A DNA stretch of 64,000 nt from Paratinospora sagittata (lineage: Eukaryota; Streptophyta; Magnoliopsida; Ranunculales; Menispermaceae). The translations under genes were made by a program, and so were the position numbers. Positions within the stretch are counted from its first letter, which is position 1, and each line of letters begins with the position of its first letter. Positions 1-12,024 of the stretch are shown here, in pieces. The stretch is from NCBI GenBank assembly GCA_035771175.1, contig CM069603.1:16964286-17028285 (forward strand). Direction: 5' to 3'. Under the pieces are notes generated by a model that saw nothing but the letters and a program-made list of their open reading frames with translations, was not told the origin of the DNA and did not search any database.

Positions 1-1139
1 TACTGCGGTACAAATAAGAGTTATTTTAGTTTCCTATTTAGATTATTAGGTTTCTCACCTAGCTTTTAGGTTAAAGACATGGGGATTATCGGTTCCTTTC
101 GCTGAATATAGGTTTCAAAATAGTTAAATCTCAGTTGATTTGTTTCACAAGACTATGTAAATATATGAGTTCAAAGTTTATTTGTAAAACTACATAAAGT
201 TGTTTGTAAAAACACACTATATTCAGTGAATTGATACCGATGTCATAGTCAAGTTGTTTCTAAGTTATCACGGTGTGAATTATAGTTTTTTTCAAACAAA
301 CATCGCAATTGATGGAAATATCAAGCGGATAACAATTATCTATCAAATTCGTACGTCCCATACCATTCAAATTTAGGGATAAAAATTATCAACTAGCTTT
401 TTCCATAATTGCCAAACATGGCCATGGGATGATTTCTCTTCACTCATCTTAATTACAAATCATACCTGAGATGTCCCATACCACCCCAAGTATGCCCATA
501 ATTAAAACTTATGATTCGCCACCACCCCATCAAACATGGTCTCATGCAAACAAAGAAAGTTTAAATAAATAGTATTTGTTAATATAGACATATTACCAAA
601 GCTAATACAAGTCTAAATTTTCCTATTGTCTCCTCCGTTGACTTAGTCTCTGTGGATTCAAATATGATGTCATCGCATTATTTTCTTCGTCAATGCCCTT
701 CAAATTATAATAAGAGTATCGAACGTAATCCTTCTTTATCTTTTTATGTATTTGAAGAGTGCCACCTCAACCAATTTCCTAGGGGAATTTGACCGCTCCT
801 AGCTTATTCCCAAATTTTCTTTCTATGATTTTTCCGCATTCACTCCCTTTTTTCTCATATTTTTGCCACAATCTTCGTGCTTTGACATTTATGAAATCAT
901 AATTTTCTACTGTTGTTACTATTTACATTGAAATTTAATGGTATGAATGTAATTTGTTTTCTTAATCAGTCAAATCTAATTAATATAATTTATTTTCTTA
1001 GTTTAGATTTTATTATTATTACTTTATTTTAATCACCACCTATGTGGTTCATTTATGGAAAGACTTGTATAATTATATATGAATATATCTACAAATATAT
1101 ACATAGATTTAAGTATAAATCATATATATTGTACACTTG

Positions 1140-1162
1140 TATATATATATATATATATATAT
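1140..1162. repeat. (AT)n microsatellite
   Basis: About 11 uninterrupted AT dinucleotides, seen directly. Confidence 0.95.
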
Positions 1163-1290
1163 TTCAGTGGGTATTTATATATATTTTTTCTTTTTCATTG
1201 GGAACTATACCAGTCTTGCACGGTTCCCTTTCTTCCTTCAACTTTTTCTTCTTTGTTGGTTGAGGTATATATTGGCAAATATACCTATTA

Positions 1291-1295
<5 letters not shown>

Positions 1296-1353
<58 letters not shown>
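1296..1353. repeat. (AT)n microsatellite, the longest in the window
   Basis: About 28 uninterrupted AT dinucleotides. The length is likely to vary between individuals and is a place where assembly errors are common. Confidence 0.95.
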
Positions 1354-1354
<1 letters not shown>

Positions 1355-1530
1355 CGGAGAAAGAGGAAATGCATATATTATTATATGGTCATGATACTCT
1401 AGGTGTATGATGTATACATACTCATATGTATGGCTTTGGTAAGTTAATAAATCACTAATTACCATATGAGGGTCATATCAATTATATGATATATATGATA
1501 TATGATATATTATAGTCCTCATATGAATAC

Positions 1531-1532
<2 letters not shown>

Positions 1533-1565
<33 letters not shown>
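1533..1565. repeat. (AT)n microsatellite
   Basis: About 16 AT dinucleotides. It follows a block (1,460-1,530) where the words CATATGAGG and CCTCATATG occur as an inverted pair around several ATATGAT repeats. Confidence 0.9.
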
Positions 1566-1568
<3 letters not shown>

Positions 1569-2057
1569 TCTATTATGAATACATTAAGATATATCATATG
1601 TGATATCATTATGCAAATTTATTTATTTTTTCATAAAAAATAATCGGGGAACCAGCCCATGGTTGGTCCTCACCCAGCCATGTGGTTGGGTTGAAATTTA
1701 TTTATTTATTTTTCATCCTTCCTTCAACGTCCTCTTCTTCATCTCTGTCTTCTTTTCCAACGTCTCCAGCAACTCAATATCTTCTCTTCTCCAATTTCTT
1801 CTCCCTCTGCTTTTCAGATTTCACTTTTTCTTAACCAAATTGTCCTTTATCATCTTCACTTAGTTTTCCATCTTTTACCTATTTTCATGAACGCTACTCT
1901 CTACCTTTTTTCCTAATTTCCTTTTCAAATTTTCTTTCTCAAATTGATACATTCTTCTTTTCATTTTCACCAAAGTCCATCAAAATTATAGAAATAAACA
2001 CCAAAATTTACCAAAATTTGTTTTATCAATTGTCTTACACTATTCCTAAAATCTACG

Positions 2058-2069
2058 GCTCTAATACCA
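2058..2069 (-). other. Primer-binding-site-like sequence (tRNA-iMet type)
   Basis: GCTCTAATACCA on the plus strand is the complement of TGGTATTAGAGC, one base from the plant initiator tRNA-Met PBS. It stands five bases before TGTTACACCC at 2,075, as expected for a PBS beside the inner edge of a minus-strand LTR. Confidence 0.55.
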
Positions 2070-2074
2070 TAAGT

Positions 2075-2687
2075 TGTTACACCCTAAAAATTCTCTCATC
2101 TTAAAATCCCTTTAATTGGGGATTTGATGGTAAATAGCAATAAGAGAAATTTTCAAGTCACAACTGTTGTACTTCCAAAACAAACATTATTTTATTATAT
2201 GACTCATTTTCTATAGTACACAAATGCCATCTTCTTACATATGCTATAAGTTTTACATGTTTTAACTAAAACTAACACACATTAGTGCCAAAAACATTTC
2301 AACCTTTATATTTATATGGTCGGCTTATGTGAGTATATACACAAATATACATTCTTTGTTGCTGACGTCCCACCTTTCTTTCATCTATTCCTCATCCTCT
2401 TTTTCTTCTCTCTTGACACTAATTTCCTGGAGATAACAGAAATACACATAATATAACAACAAAAATTGCACCCATATGCATATGTTTATGAAATCTGAAA
2501 TAATAAGCTGCATTTAGCAATCTCGCAAGGGTCAACTTCTAACCCAAAAAAGTTGCGTCTAACATTCCGCAAGGGTCGACTTCTAACCCAAATAAGTTGC
2601 ATTTAGCAATCCAGGAAGGGTCAGCTTCCAACTCCTAATAAGTTGCATCTAGCATTCCGTAAGGGCCAACTTCCAATCCAAATAACA
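2075..2687 (-). mobile_element. Possible short LTR, minus orientation
   Basis: The stretch starts TGTTACACCC next to a PBS-like site and could end TAACA at 2,687, giving TGTTA...TAACA ends. I see no matching second LTR and no target-site duplication, so the right boundary is a guess. It contains the 45-bp minisatellite at its right end. Confidence 0.3.
2502..2680. repeat. Minisatellite, four copies of 44-46 bp
   Basis: Four consecutive imperfect units begin at about 2,502, 2,546, 2,591 and 2,637. Each reads AATAAGTTGCATTTAGCAAT, then a CGCAAGGGTC core, then an ACTTCTAACCCA tail. Differences are mostly single substitutions. Confidence 0.85.
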
Positions 2688-2984
2688 TTTCACTAGTGAA
2701 AGAAAAGCCTGTTGGTCCACCCAAGAGAGGGATTAATTGGGTGAGATGGTCAATTTTAAATTTCTTTTCCAAAAACTTAGTGATATATATAAGTGTATTG
2801 GAATTGGATGCAAAACTTAAACACAGACTAAATTGCAAAAGTGAGACACACAGGATTTATAGTGGTTCGGCCAAGCCTACGTCCACTACCTAATCTCTCG
2901 ATTAGGATTTTCTCAATCCACTAACTGATTCTCTTACGGGGGAGAACCAAAAAGTTACAACTGCCCATTTACAGTTAAAGGCAA

Positions 2985-3310
2985 ACCTATCCTTTCACGG
3001 GCTAAGGATGAACCAATTTTTTTTTTTTTCGGGATGAGGAGAAACCCATGTTCCTTTTACGGGATAAGAAAAAATCGTTTTCTTTTTATTGGATAAGGAA
3101 GATCTGTTATCCTTTTACAGAATAAGGAAGAACTGTTATCCTTTTACAGAATAAGGAAGAACTGTTATCCTTTTTCAGAATAAGGAAGAACCGTGATCCT
3201 TTTACGGGATGAAGAACAATCGTGATCCTTTTACAGGTTAAGAGATAAGCTATCCTTTTACAGGTTAAGGATGCACCTATCCTTTTACGGGATGAGGATG
3301 AACCGGTTTC
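2985..3310. repeat. 29-bp minisatellite inside a copia LTR
   Basis: About eleven units of the type TATCCTTTTACAGAATAAGG plus a GAAGAAC tail follow each other. The central three, at about 3,105-3,195, are almost identical. The outer ones carry CGGG for CAGA and drift in length. Confidence 0.85.
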
Positions 3311-4445
3311 CTACTTGCAAGTGAGGATGAACCTCCTTCTCTTTTATAGGTTTAGAGATAACCTTACATGATTTCAATATTGAAATCATTAAGTGAACTA
3401 CTTTCACTTGTCCTTGTTGTTTCAGTCCAGAAACACACCAGCATTACAACACTAAAAATGTTGGTTCTAACTGAGTAGAACACTTTACAATTAAGCTCGT
3501 TACATAGCAGTACACAAATATGAAATGAAATAAGTAATGCTAAGTTGAAATACACTAACAGTCCCTTACCTTTCAATGTTCGGTATTGCTCAAGTGCAGT
3601 TTTAAAAAGCATGAATGATGTAATATGAAAATCAATGCTTCTTCAAAAATAATATGATACCAAATAAACATTGATTTGAAAATTGAAGGACTAGTGTAAA
3701 CAAAGACACAAACAGTTTTCAAATTAGATATAAAATATAAGTAAGAAAACTTCTTGTTCAGTGATCATTAGTTAATGCAACTACTGATATAGTTCAATAT
3801 AGTACTTAAGATATGAAATCAAATACAACTGTATTTCGCATGAACTATATCTCAAAATTTATCTTCAGCAAAAATAATACCAAGTATGTATCGGTGCTGA
3901 GAATTTGAGTTGATATAAGATCAAATAGATTTTCAAAGATAGACTGAAATAAGCTTAGTCTGAAAATCATTTGAATACGTAAAGGTATCAGTGAAAAATA
4001 CTTTGAAAGTTTAGATAATGAAAAACATTTTGACACTGACTAACTTTCAAAAAGTATTGGCACAATACAAAATGATTGGCAAGTTGTTTGATCCTAAGTG
4101 TTGGTATTTATAGACTTAGTAGGACATAGCCGTTAGACATTTGAAGTTCAAATAATATGAACGTTTACACACAATGACTAGAATGTTAAATGAAAATGGC
4201 AACTGTAATTTTCTCTAACATTCTGGTTCTTTTCATATTTCATGATAAAGGAAAGGTTTAGAAAAACTTAATTCATGTATTAGAGAGATCTTTGATAAGT
4301 CTGAAAAGGACTCTGTCCAAAGGTTCGCTTTGAAAAAGTAAACTGATGCAGTGTACTTGTTCGAACAGTGACGGTTGTTGAATTAGCATCTTGATTTTGT
4401 AATCAGTGTGCTAACGCACAATATCAACTTTTTCGGTTTGGTTCC

Positions 4446-4805
4446 TTGAGGGCGCTCATTACGTATAAGAGTCTTGTAGAACACTTAAGAGAGGGCGCTA
4501 TTAACTCGTAAGCGTCCTGACTTACTTTGACACCTTAAACGACTTAACCTTGAGGGCACTAATGCACAATTAGCATCCTACTATGTTTTAAAACAAGTTA
4601 GTGCATGAGGGCGCTACTTTCCGAGTAAGCATCCTACCTTTTAAAACATAAAACAAAACATGAGGGCACTACAACCGTGTAATCGTCATACAATATATTT
4701 AAAACATTTGAAGCCAAACACAAGCACACTAAAGGAAAATCAGCGTCCTGAAAGTTACTAAGTTGATTCCCAAAGGTGAGGGTGCTCCTATCCACGTAGC
4801 GTCCT
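4446..4805. repeat. Interspersed GAGGGCGCT / GCGTCCT motif block
   Basis: GAGGGCGCT or GAGGGCACT recurs about six times, at intervals of roughly 50-90 bases. Each is followed 15-25 bases later by a GTAAGCGTCCT-like word, so each pair is a loose inverted repeat. It parallels the CGCG-centred motif blocks in other copia LTRs here. Confidence 0.6.
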
Positions 4806-4836
4806 GATAGATTATTCAACTTACAACTATCAGCAT

Positions 4837-7241
4837 TGTAACACCCTGTACTTTTAATCAATATATTTGGTTGACTTATACGTATACTGAAAAGTATAAT
4901 ACACGTATAAGTATCTTTAAAGTCATGTGTACATGTAACAAATGAACTTGAAAATGTCAAAAGTGAGTTAAGAACTTGATTTTAAAGAGAAATCGATTTA
5001 TAACACGTGTATTCCTCATGTAGATTGAGTGTATAAAAGAAGAAGAATGAATTAAAGAATAAAAATATAAATATAAAATAAAATAAAATATTGTTCATTT
5101 GCGGGTACTGTTCACGGAACAGTACTCGTATTGAAAAAAAATAATAAAAGAAATTGCTAGACAAGCAGAACGAAGGAGAAAGAGAAGAACGAAGAAGGGA
5201 AGTGACGAGAAAAGGGAAACGACGGATTTGCGGCCAAATTTGATGTGCTGGTAAGCTATTTTTGCTATTTTTCGTCGTGAAATTAATATCTAAGCTAGAT
5301 GTAATGATTCTAGCAGAGTAATTTTAGCTATGGGAGCTGTTTTACAGTGTTTTCGAAATTAGGGTTTTTACCTCACTTCAATGAAAATTTGTTCGAAAGG
5401 TGGAAAAACACTCCCTAGACTATAGAAGCCCCGAATATGTGGTTAGATTTTATTTTTTTGACATTTTTATTAAAAATTTACATGTTACCAATGAACAGTG
5501 ACGTGAACAGCATCGTGAATAGTATTGTGATTATATCCAGTGAATAAAATGGACTTGGAATCCAATGAAAGTCCGATTTGAGATCATAGAATTGTAGAGA
5601 ACTGAATTTCGGACGTTTCGATGTTAAGATCATGATTTTTGGATATGCTTTGATATTTTTAGTAGCTAAATATATGATTTTTGTGAGTAAAATTGACTTA
5701 GGATGCCTCCGTGAACATGTAAAACCCCAATAAAATACCTGTTGAAGGTAGTAGAATGATAGAATGACTAATTTGACACGTGTCGATGTGAACAGAATAA
5801 TTTTAGGAATGTTCTATATTTTTAATAAAATTGACATATGTTTCCATGTGCTTATGTGAGTACTTTGCTGTTGAAATCTAGTTTAAATGTTGCATTTTCA
5901 TGGTGAAATAACCCCATCTTAGCTGCTGAACCAGCTAGGAAATTTGAGTGTTAGTAATGGTGTTTTGGTGAGTGTAAATGGTGATTCTCATGATGATCTA
6001 TGGCTTGAATTACCTAATTGCAGTTTTTGAATTTAGAGATTAAATGCATGGATAAGGAAGCAATTATGATGGACGTTCGATGATGCAAGTAACCTTGATG
6101 CTTATTGTTGTTGGATTTTAGAGGGTATATTGGCTTAGAAACCTCGTGTAACCACTGTGAGTATAGTTTTCTTGATTTTGTTCTTGTATGGCATTGTATA
6201 AATATAAAATGTTTGATTGTATGCATGTTATATTTATATGTAATGCACTGAGTTTTTATTGATCATGCAAACTGATTTTAGCAATTTGAGCTTATAATAA
6301 TGTCATTTCGTTAGGAATTAGACCCGGATGAGGCTTTGCAAAACCTCATTATCAGTAGGCCTGTCCCAACAAGGGTTGCGATCCTTGAAATGACTGTGAA
6401 TTGGGTAATGAGAGGCTGTGGCTACCTTGTAACGGCCATACAAGGGTTAGACCCGCTCTCTTGCCTTGAAGGATGGAGATAGTAAATTTTTGATGAAACT
6501 GTGCACTGGTTTATGGAATGAGCATAAACTATATACTGTGTGCATGTATATTAGTTTGATGAATGTTGCATATGTGCATTTGAAATATTTTAATTTAGAC
6601 GATTTGATATGCCATGTTTCCCTAAATGCATGCGATTTTCATGTGAAGAGCTATACTCACTGAGCTGTTGTTTGCGCACCCCATTACCTTCACCATTTCA
6701 GGTACAGAAGCAAAAGGAAAAGGAAAAATTTGAGAGTGATCAGCACGTGACTAGGACATAGCATTGTTGATGTACGTATGTTTTGGAGGAAGTGGTTACA
6801 TGTTTTATTTATTTTGATATATATAAAATTATCACACATATTATATATGTATTACCATCTAGAGGGGTTAAATAAGATATCAATAGTTATTTTGGATTGT
6901 TAAGATATGGCGATGATATATATACTTGGACAATGGAATGTTTGATTAATGAATGACAATGGTGGTATTTTGGATTATGGTATAGATGGATGGAATAGTT
7001 ATATATGATAACTGAATGATTGACATTGTGAATGATTATAGATATATACATATGATTTGATTTGTGGAATATCAGGTTTTGTGAAATGTCTATTTTATGG
7101 GGAAATGTCGCCGAAATTTCTAAAAAAACAAGGGAAGGATTGTGAGACTATGTGAAGGCTGACAATATGTTATCTACTGTATATGGGTATGTACAGTGGA
7201 TAGTATATTGTGCCGGTCATGACGTCAGGGGCGTCGTGACA
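4837..7241 (+). mobile_element. Ty3/gypsy 5' LTR (chromovirus Tekay/Del-like), 2.4 kb
   Basis: The LTR starts TGTAACACCC and ends GGCGTCGTGACA. A PBS follows directly, so this is a 5' LTR in plus orientation. The same LTR family occurs reversed at 10,243-11,557 (truncated) and 39,132-41,493 (complete). Shared landmarks include the segment around 6,310-6,480 with GACCCGGATGAGG and CAAGGGTTAGACCCGCTCTC. Assignment to the Tekay/Del type rests on LTR length and ends and is inference. No matching 3' LTR is in place, so the element is broken. Confidence 0.8.
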
Positions 7242-7245
7242 ATAT

Positions 7246-7257
7246 TGGTATCGGAGC
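7246..7257 (+). other. Primer-binding site
   Basis: TGGTATCGGAGC lies four bases after the LTR end and differs by one base from the tRNA-iMet complement TGGTATCAGAGC. It fixes the orientation of the element as plus. Confidence 0.85.
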
Positions 7258-8770
7258 TTAGGTTTAAAAAGATAAAAGCTTTATGATATTATGATTGATT
7301 GTATGGGTATATATATGGGTAGTCCTATTATGTTGAGCCTCATCCAAAATGTTATCTTGACTGAGAATCACCTGCAATGATGAATTCTAGATTTAGGAAG
7401 TATCAGTTAAGGTTAACAATGGAAATTGCTGATCAAGAAAGGATCAGAAGGCTGAAAGAAAAAGAACTAGATGTAATCCAGTGATAATAAATTATACAAC
7501 TTATATATGGCTAATAACTACCCAACAACAACAAAATGCACAGCTTATGAGCTTGTGGCAAAGTTGTAATGTAAGAAAGACAGAGGCTTGAACCATTGAT
7601 AGCTCTAGATTTGGGTGATAATGGTGTGGGTACTTCTGTAAAAGCATATATAGTTGAGACTAAAGTAAAAATAAAATAAAATAAAATAAATAGAAGGTCT
7701 CAATGATAAACAAGATGAAATAAAAAGATATGTGAAAGTTATGGTAACTTTCAGGAGAAGAAACTCTCCTATCTTAACTGACAGTCTAATATTAGACGTA
7801 GTAAAGAATTTGCTACTCTGAGTGGAGACCATCTTACAGAATGATTAAGTCTCTGAAAATGATAAAGCAAGTTAACTAAGTTTAAGCTAACTGATGATAA
7901 GAGATAATAAAAAAATTGGGTTAAAGACTCCTAAAATGATTAAGGCATGAGATTAATTAAAGAAGCTATTTTATGAGGGCTTCTATCATCATACTAAAAT
8001 TTATTTAAGGCATGAGAAAGTTTATCTTGTTAAAATTTAGTGACATGCCTAACCATAAATACAAACATGAATTAAATAGACTGGTATAGTTTATTTTTGA
8101 AATGATCACTATGGATGATAAGGATCTAGAATAAATTTTGGGATCTTATACAATAGGTTTGATAATTGTTGGGTTATAAATATATGCACAAGTTATTAGG
8201 CAGACTATAAATCTCGGGTCAGGCAATGCTGTGGTGAAATTGTTAACACCAACAATACTAGGGATATAGCTTGCACTGCCGTTTGAAGCCGAGTCATCAA
8301 CACCAGTGTTAGGTAAAAGGAGAAATAAGTAATGTAAGGAAATGTTGGGGGCAATCATATGAAATTTAAGATAAGTGAAACATTGAGTACGGCTGAGATT
8401 TTGGCAGTATTCGTGGCTCTAATTTTGTTAGTACCTGACCCAATAATAATGGGGAAAAGGGAAGTGATGTTAACGAATTATGAAAATCAGAAGTGGTTTC
8501 CATTGCCTGAGCAGGAGTGATAGACTGAGTAAATTGTATCTCAACCTATAATTGTCTATTATAAATCTGGAAAAAAAAAAGACACGGGATGTGTTAATCT
8601 CCAGATAGTAGATATGGAATGCCCTAATATTTTTATCAATTTGACTCCACCAGATTAGTAAGACGTTGATAACAACTATGATCAACATTTTGTTATTGTG
8701 TATATTCTGATGTATTGTTGGATCTACCTGGTCCTTTATCTCTGGTGATATGGTAGACAGATTGTATTAT
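7258..8770 (+). pseudogene. Decayed internal region of a gypsy element (gag position)
   Basis: This follows the PBS, where gag should be. Only weak traces are visible: a short frame near 7,381 starting ATGAATTC and rich in Lys/Arg/Glu, and a run of Gln codons (CAACAACAACAAAATGCACAG) at about 7,525. No zinc knuckle, protease or reverse transcriptase can be read. The stretch stops where a minus-strand copia gag fragment begins at about 8,772, so the rest of the element was lost or displaced. The position supports gag; the residues alone would not. Confidence 0.4.
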
Positions 8771-8771
8771 C

Positions 8772-8987
8772 TTATGTTATAATAATGCAACATTGATTGT
8801 GAGTATGCCTACAGGAGAAAGAATCTACCTCGATGTCCCACATATCAGAATCGTGAGATCTCATGAAATATCTCATCTTTGTTTTCCAGTGCAAGTAGTT
8901 ATCACCCTTAAACAATGGAGGGTCATTCACAGAATTTCTTTCATCATGTGTGTCCATAGAAGAATCTTTAGAACTATGTCTTGCCAT
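8772..8987 (-). pseudogene. Ty1/copia gag fragment (N-terminal)
   Basis: The minus-strand frame of 71 codons starts at 8,987, about 36 bases from a degenerate PBS. It contains FKGDNYLHWKTKMRYFMRS and then DMWDI, the hallmark start of plant copia Gag (DUF4219/UBN2 type: a W-x-W-like capsid N-terminus). The homology stops after about residue 52 and the frame turns into unrelated residues, so most of gag is missing. Neighbours fit: PBS and LTR lie immediately upstream on the minus strand. A functional Gag would form the particle shell; this fragment cannot. Confidence 0.75.
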
Positions 8988-9022
8988 TTACTCAAAGAAA
9001 TTGTTAGATAACTTTGAGTGAA

Positions 9023-9034
9023 AAATTGATACCA
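9023..9034 (-). other. Degenerate primer-binding site (minus strand)
   Basis: On the minus strand it reads AGTGGTATCAATT, matching the start of the tRNA-iMet PBS. It directly abuts the LTR end at 9,037. Confidence 0.65.
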
Positions 9035-9036
9035 CT

Positions 9037-10242
9037 TGTTGGCCCAATATTATAGTCCAAAAGGGGGGGGGGGTGAATTGGACTTGGCGGATATTCGCGT
9101 TACCTTTCGGTTGATAAAATTAAATAGATAAAGTGCATAGTAGGTAACAATCAAAATAAACAAATTCAGGAGAGATAAATGGACACAAAACAAAGATTTA
9201 GAGTGGTTCGGCTCCTGTAGAACCTTACGTCCACTACCCAATCACCACAATCAAAATTTTCCAATACATTATTGGCTAGTCAACTTACAGGCGTGACTAG
9301 AAGCCGTTTACAGAAGCCAACATAAAGGCTTAGCTCATGGCCTTACACTAATCGACATAAGGGCTTGTAGAAAGCCACACACGCTAACATACACAGGGTC
9401 TTGGTCAGAAAACCACACTCTTGCCTACAAAAGGGCTTGGCTAGAAAGCCACACTGTAACTAACTACGGGCATGGTTACGAGCCGTACAATAAATTGTAT
9501 TCTCCTCGGTTTACAAACACGTCAACAATACATCAAGATTACAAAAGATATAGAGATGTGTACTACGGTACTCTCAACAATGTTAAGCTTACAATCTTGA
9601 ATGAGTAAACACCACTATTCCAACCACAATGATTTAAATGATGCAATGTGTTGAAACCTTTTTTCTCAAATGTAATCGATTCAAATATATATGATCCAAA
9701 ACTGATTTGCTCAAACAAAATCACTAGAATCAAGTTAGAGAAAGTTTACCCCACTTGGGTAAAGTTGAAGCTCAATGATTATTTAAGAGTGATGGTGGAT
9801 GAGAGATACCACGTTCAAACTTGATCACACAACAAGATGTGTAGAAAACACTCAAAAACGTCTTGAACACTTGCTAAATGAAAACAACTTGATCTTCTAG
9901 ATTTCTTCTTTTCAGAACGCTAGTGTCACAGTAGGACGCTAATGCAAAACTTTCATTTGAGCAGTATGTCACCTATGCACTGTCCACTTTTTTTGAGCAT
10001 TTCTATTTTCATATAAGCACAAAGTTTTCAAGAAAATTCAACGTTCTTATTGACTACATTTTAGTTGAAATTCAAATCAAAATATTAGGGTTTTTGGGAT
10101 ATTGAAACCCTAAACTCATTATCTATATATTGCAACATTGCGCCAAGAACAAAAACAAAAAAGAGAGATATTTTTTTATGCGCTGAAACTCTTTGAAAGT
10201 TATTCGAAACTCTTGTTTTGAAAGGAAAACAAAGATCATTAC
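9037..10242 (-). mobile_element. Copia 5' LTR (SIRE-like), minus orientation, truncated
   Basis: It begins TGTTGGCCCAATATTATAG, followed by a run of ten Gs and GTGAATTGGAC. The GAGTGGTTCGGC and ACGTCCACTACCC boxes follow at about 9,200. Repeated ACTTACAGGCGTGACTAG-like 35-bp units lie between 9,280 and 9,490. The PBS and gag on its left show it is the 5' LTR of a minus-strand element. Its right part is cut at 10,242 by another LTR, so its own outer end is missing. Confidence 0.75.
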
Positions 10243-11557
10243 TGTCACGATGCCCCTGACGTAGGCTGATGTCATGACTAACATAGTGTACTATGCACTG
10301 TACATACCCCTATACAGTATACAATACACTGTCAGCCTCAACGGACATTCACAATACTTCCCAAAATTTATAGAAATTTTGACAGCATCTCCTCATAAAA
10401 TGGACATTTGACATTTTTTCCTAATATACCACAAATCAAATCAAATATATATATATATACATAATCATCCCATTCATTCCATTCATTCCATAAATTAATT
10501 TCTCACCTGATAAATATCTATGATCATCTCATTTTATCATCACAAGCATTTTATAACCCAAAATATTAAATCAAAATCCATGTACAACCCATCTATGTGA
10601 TAATATATATATATATATATAAGTAGGATGTAATATATATTCATTTGAAAATAAAGCAAATATAATCAATTTCCTTCTCATACACGTACATTAACAACAT
10701 AAGACACGTATCTACTCTCGTGCTTTTCCTTTTAACTCTGTACCTGAAATATTGAAGGAAATGGAGTGAGCAAACAACAGCTCAGTGAATATATTTCTTG
10801 ATATGACAATTATATGCATGTAGGAAAATATGACATTTAAAATCATTTCAAACAATTATTAAACACATGCATCATTCAACAAATATATTCTACATGTCAA
10901 CAACATAAATTTCATGAGTTTTCAAGAAAAAAATGCATTCTTTTTCCACGAAATCCACAATCTCCCTCCTTCAAGGCAAGAGAGCGGGTCTAACCCTTGT
11001 ATGACCGTTACAAGGTAGCCACAACCTCTCATTACCCAATTCACAGTCATTTTAAGGATCTCCAATCCTTGTTAGGACAGGCCTACTGACAATGAGGTTA
11101 CGCATAACACTCATCCGGGTCTAATTCCTAACGAAATGACACCAACTTGCATTTGCAAGTCTCACATGCCCCAATGCTAAAAAGAAATCATTTATGAATG
11201 CAAATTAAAACACAATGCAACATTATATGCATAGCATATTTACATTCAAACATTTCACATATTTAAAATGCCATACAAGAACCAAAATCAAGAAAATATA
11301 CTCACAGTATAGGACTTTTTAACTTAATTATCATCATCGTCGCTTTCGAGTCCAGCTCCAATTTAAATCCATAATTCCAACTAACTCAACCTGTCACAAC
11401 CACTCCATAATTCAATTTCATTTATTTATATCTATTTACATCTTCAATTTCTCAACTCACGTCAAATCACTAATAATAAAGATCAATCTTAAAAATATTA
11501 TACGCATTCTGTGACTTTAGATTCCAACTCAATTTAGGACTCATAAGTAGTTGAAGA
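10243..11557 (-). mobile_element. Truncated gypsy LTR, minus orientation
   Basis: It begins TGTCACGATGCCCCTGACG, the reverse complement of the end of the 4,837-7,241 LTR. It runs parallel to 39,132-40,570, including the block with AGAGCGGGTCTAACCC at about 10,980. The homology stops at about 11,557, so roughly 0.9 kb of the LTR is missing where copia pol sequence begins. Confidence 0.75.
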
Positions 11558-11577
11558 AACTGTGGCACACTAGATAT

Positions 11578-12024
11578 GGGTATCCGGTACGTTAAAGGAA
11601 TTTCTTTCAATCTCTGAAGCTTTGTTGATTCCGACTATGCCGAATGTTTAATAGATCGAAAAGGTACCTCAAGATTTTGTCACTTCATGGGCGATTCACT
11701 CATTTCTTGGTTTAGCAAGAAACAAAATTCAATGGCATTATCCACAACAGAGGCTGAATACGTTGCAGCCGAAAGTTGTTGCGCTGAAGTGTTATATCTA
11801 AAACAACTTTCAGATTATCAAATCAATATTCCATGTGCGGATATTTATTGTGATAATACAAGCGCTATAAACATTTTCAAAAATCTTCTAAAGCACTCTC
11901 AAACCAAACACATTGAAATTTGACATCATTTTCTTCGAGATCATGTGCAATGTGGAGATGTGACATTGATCCATATTGCAACCAAAGATCAGTTAGCTGA
12001 TATCTTCACTAAGCCATTGGCTTA
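11578..12024 (+). pseudogene. Ty1/copia RNase H fragment (3' end of pol)
   Basis: The plus-strand reading contains IDRKGTSRFCHFMGDSLISW and then FSKKQNSMALSTTEAEYVAA, the conserved copia RNase H core. The TEAEY motif holds one of the catalytic acidic residues. After an in-frame TGA at 11,921-11,923 the same frame continues through HHFLRDHVQCGDV to DQLADIFTKPLA, the usual pol C-terminus, and stops at 12,022-12,024. The first 35 codons need a frame change. The 5' part of pol is missing, replaced by a gypsy LTR fragment. RNase H would degrade the RNA of the RNA/DNA hybrid during reverse transcription. Confidence 0.85.

Larger units (their letters stand above)
1..2057. other. AT-rich non-coding sequence, no gene recognised
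   Basis: No frame in this stretch resembles a known protein. The sequence is AT-rich and holds three (AT)n tracts, listed separately. A pyrimidine-rich block lies at about 1,680-1,860. Because a tRNA-Met-type primer-binding site in minus orientation sits at 2,058-2,069, part of this stretch may be the leader of a minus-strand retrotransposon running leftwards; that is inference. Short frames at 1,042-1,394 and 1,600-1,863 are low-complexity (Tyr/Ile- or Phe-rich) and look like chance translations. Confidence 0.6.
2710..4835 (-). mobile_element. Ty1/copia LTR (SIRE-like type), minus orientation
   Basis: It starts TGTTGGTCCACCC and carries the signature order of this LTR group: a purine-rich run ending in AATTGGGTG, then a GTGGTTCGGCC box and a CCTACGTCCACTACC box at about 2,860-2,890. 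The same order is seen in the other copia LTRs in this window. It could end ATCAGCA at 4,835, one base before the gypsy LTR, but no target-site duplication supports that. It contains two internal tandem-repeat blocks. No coding part of this element is present. Confidence 0.6.
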
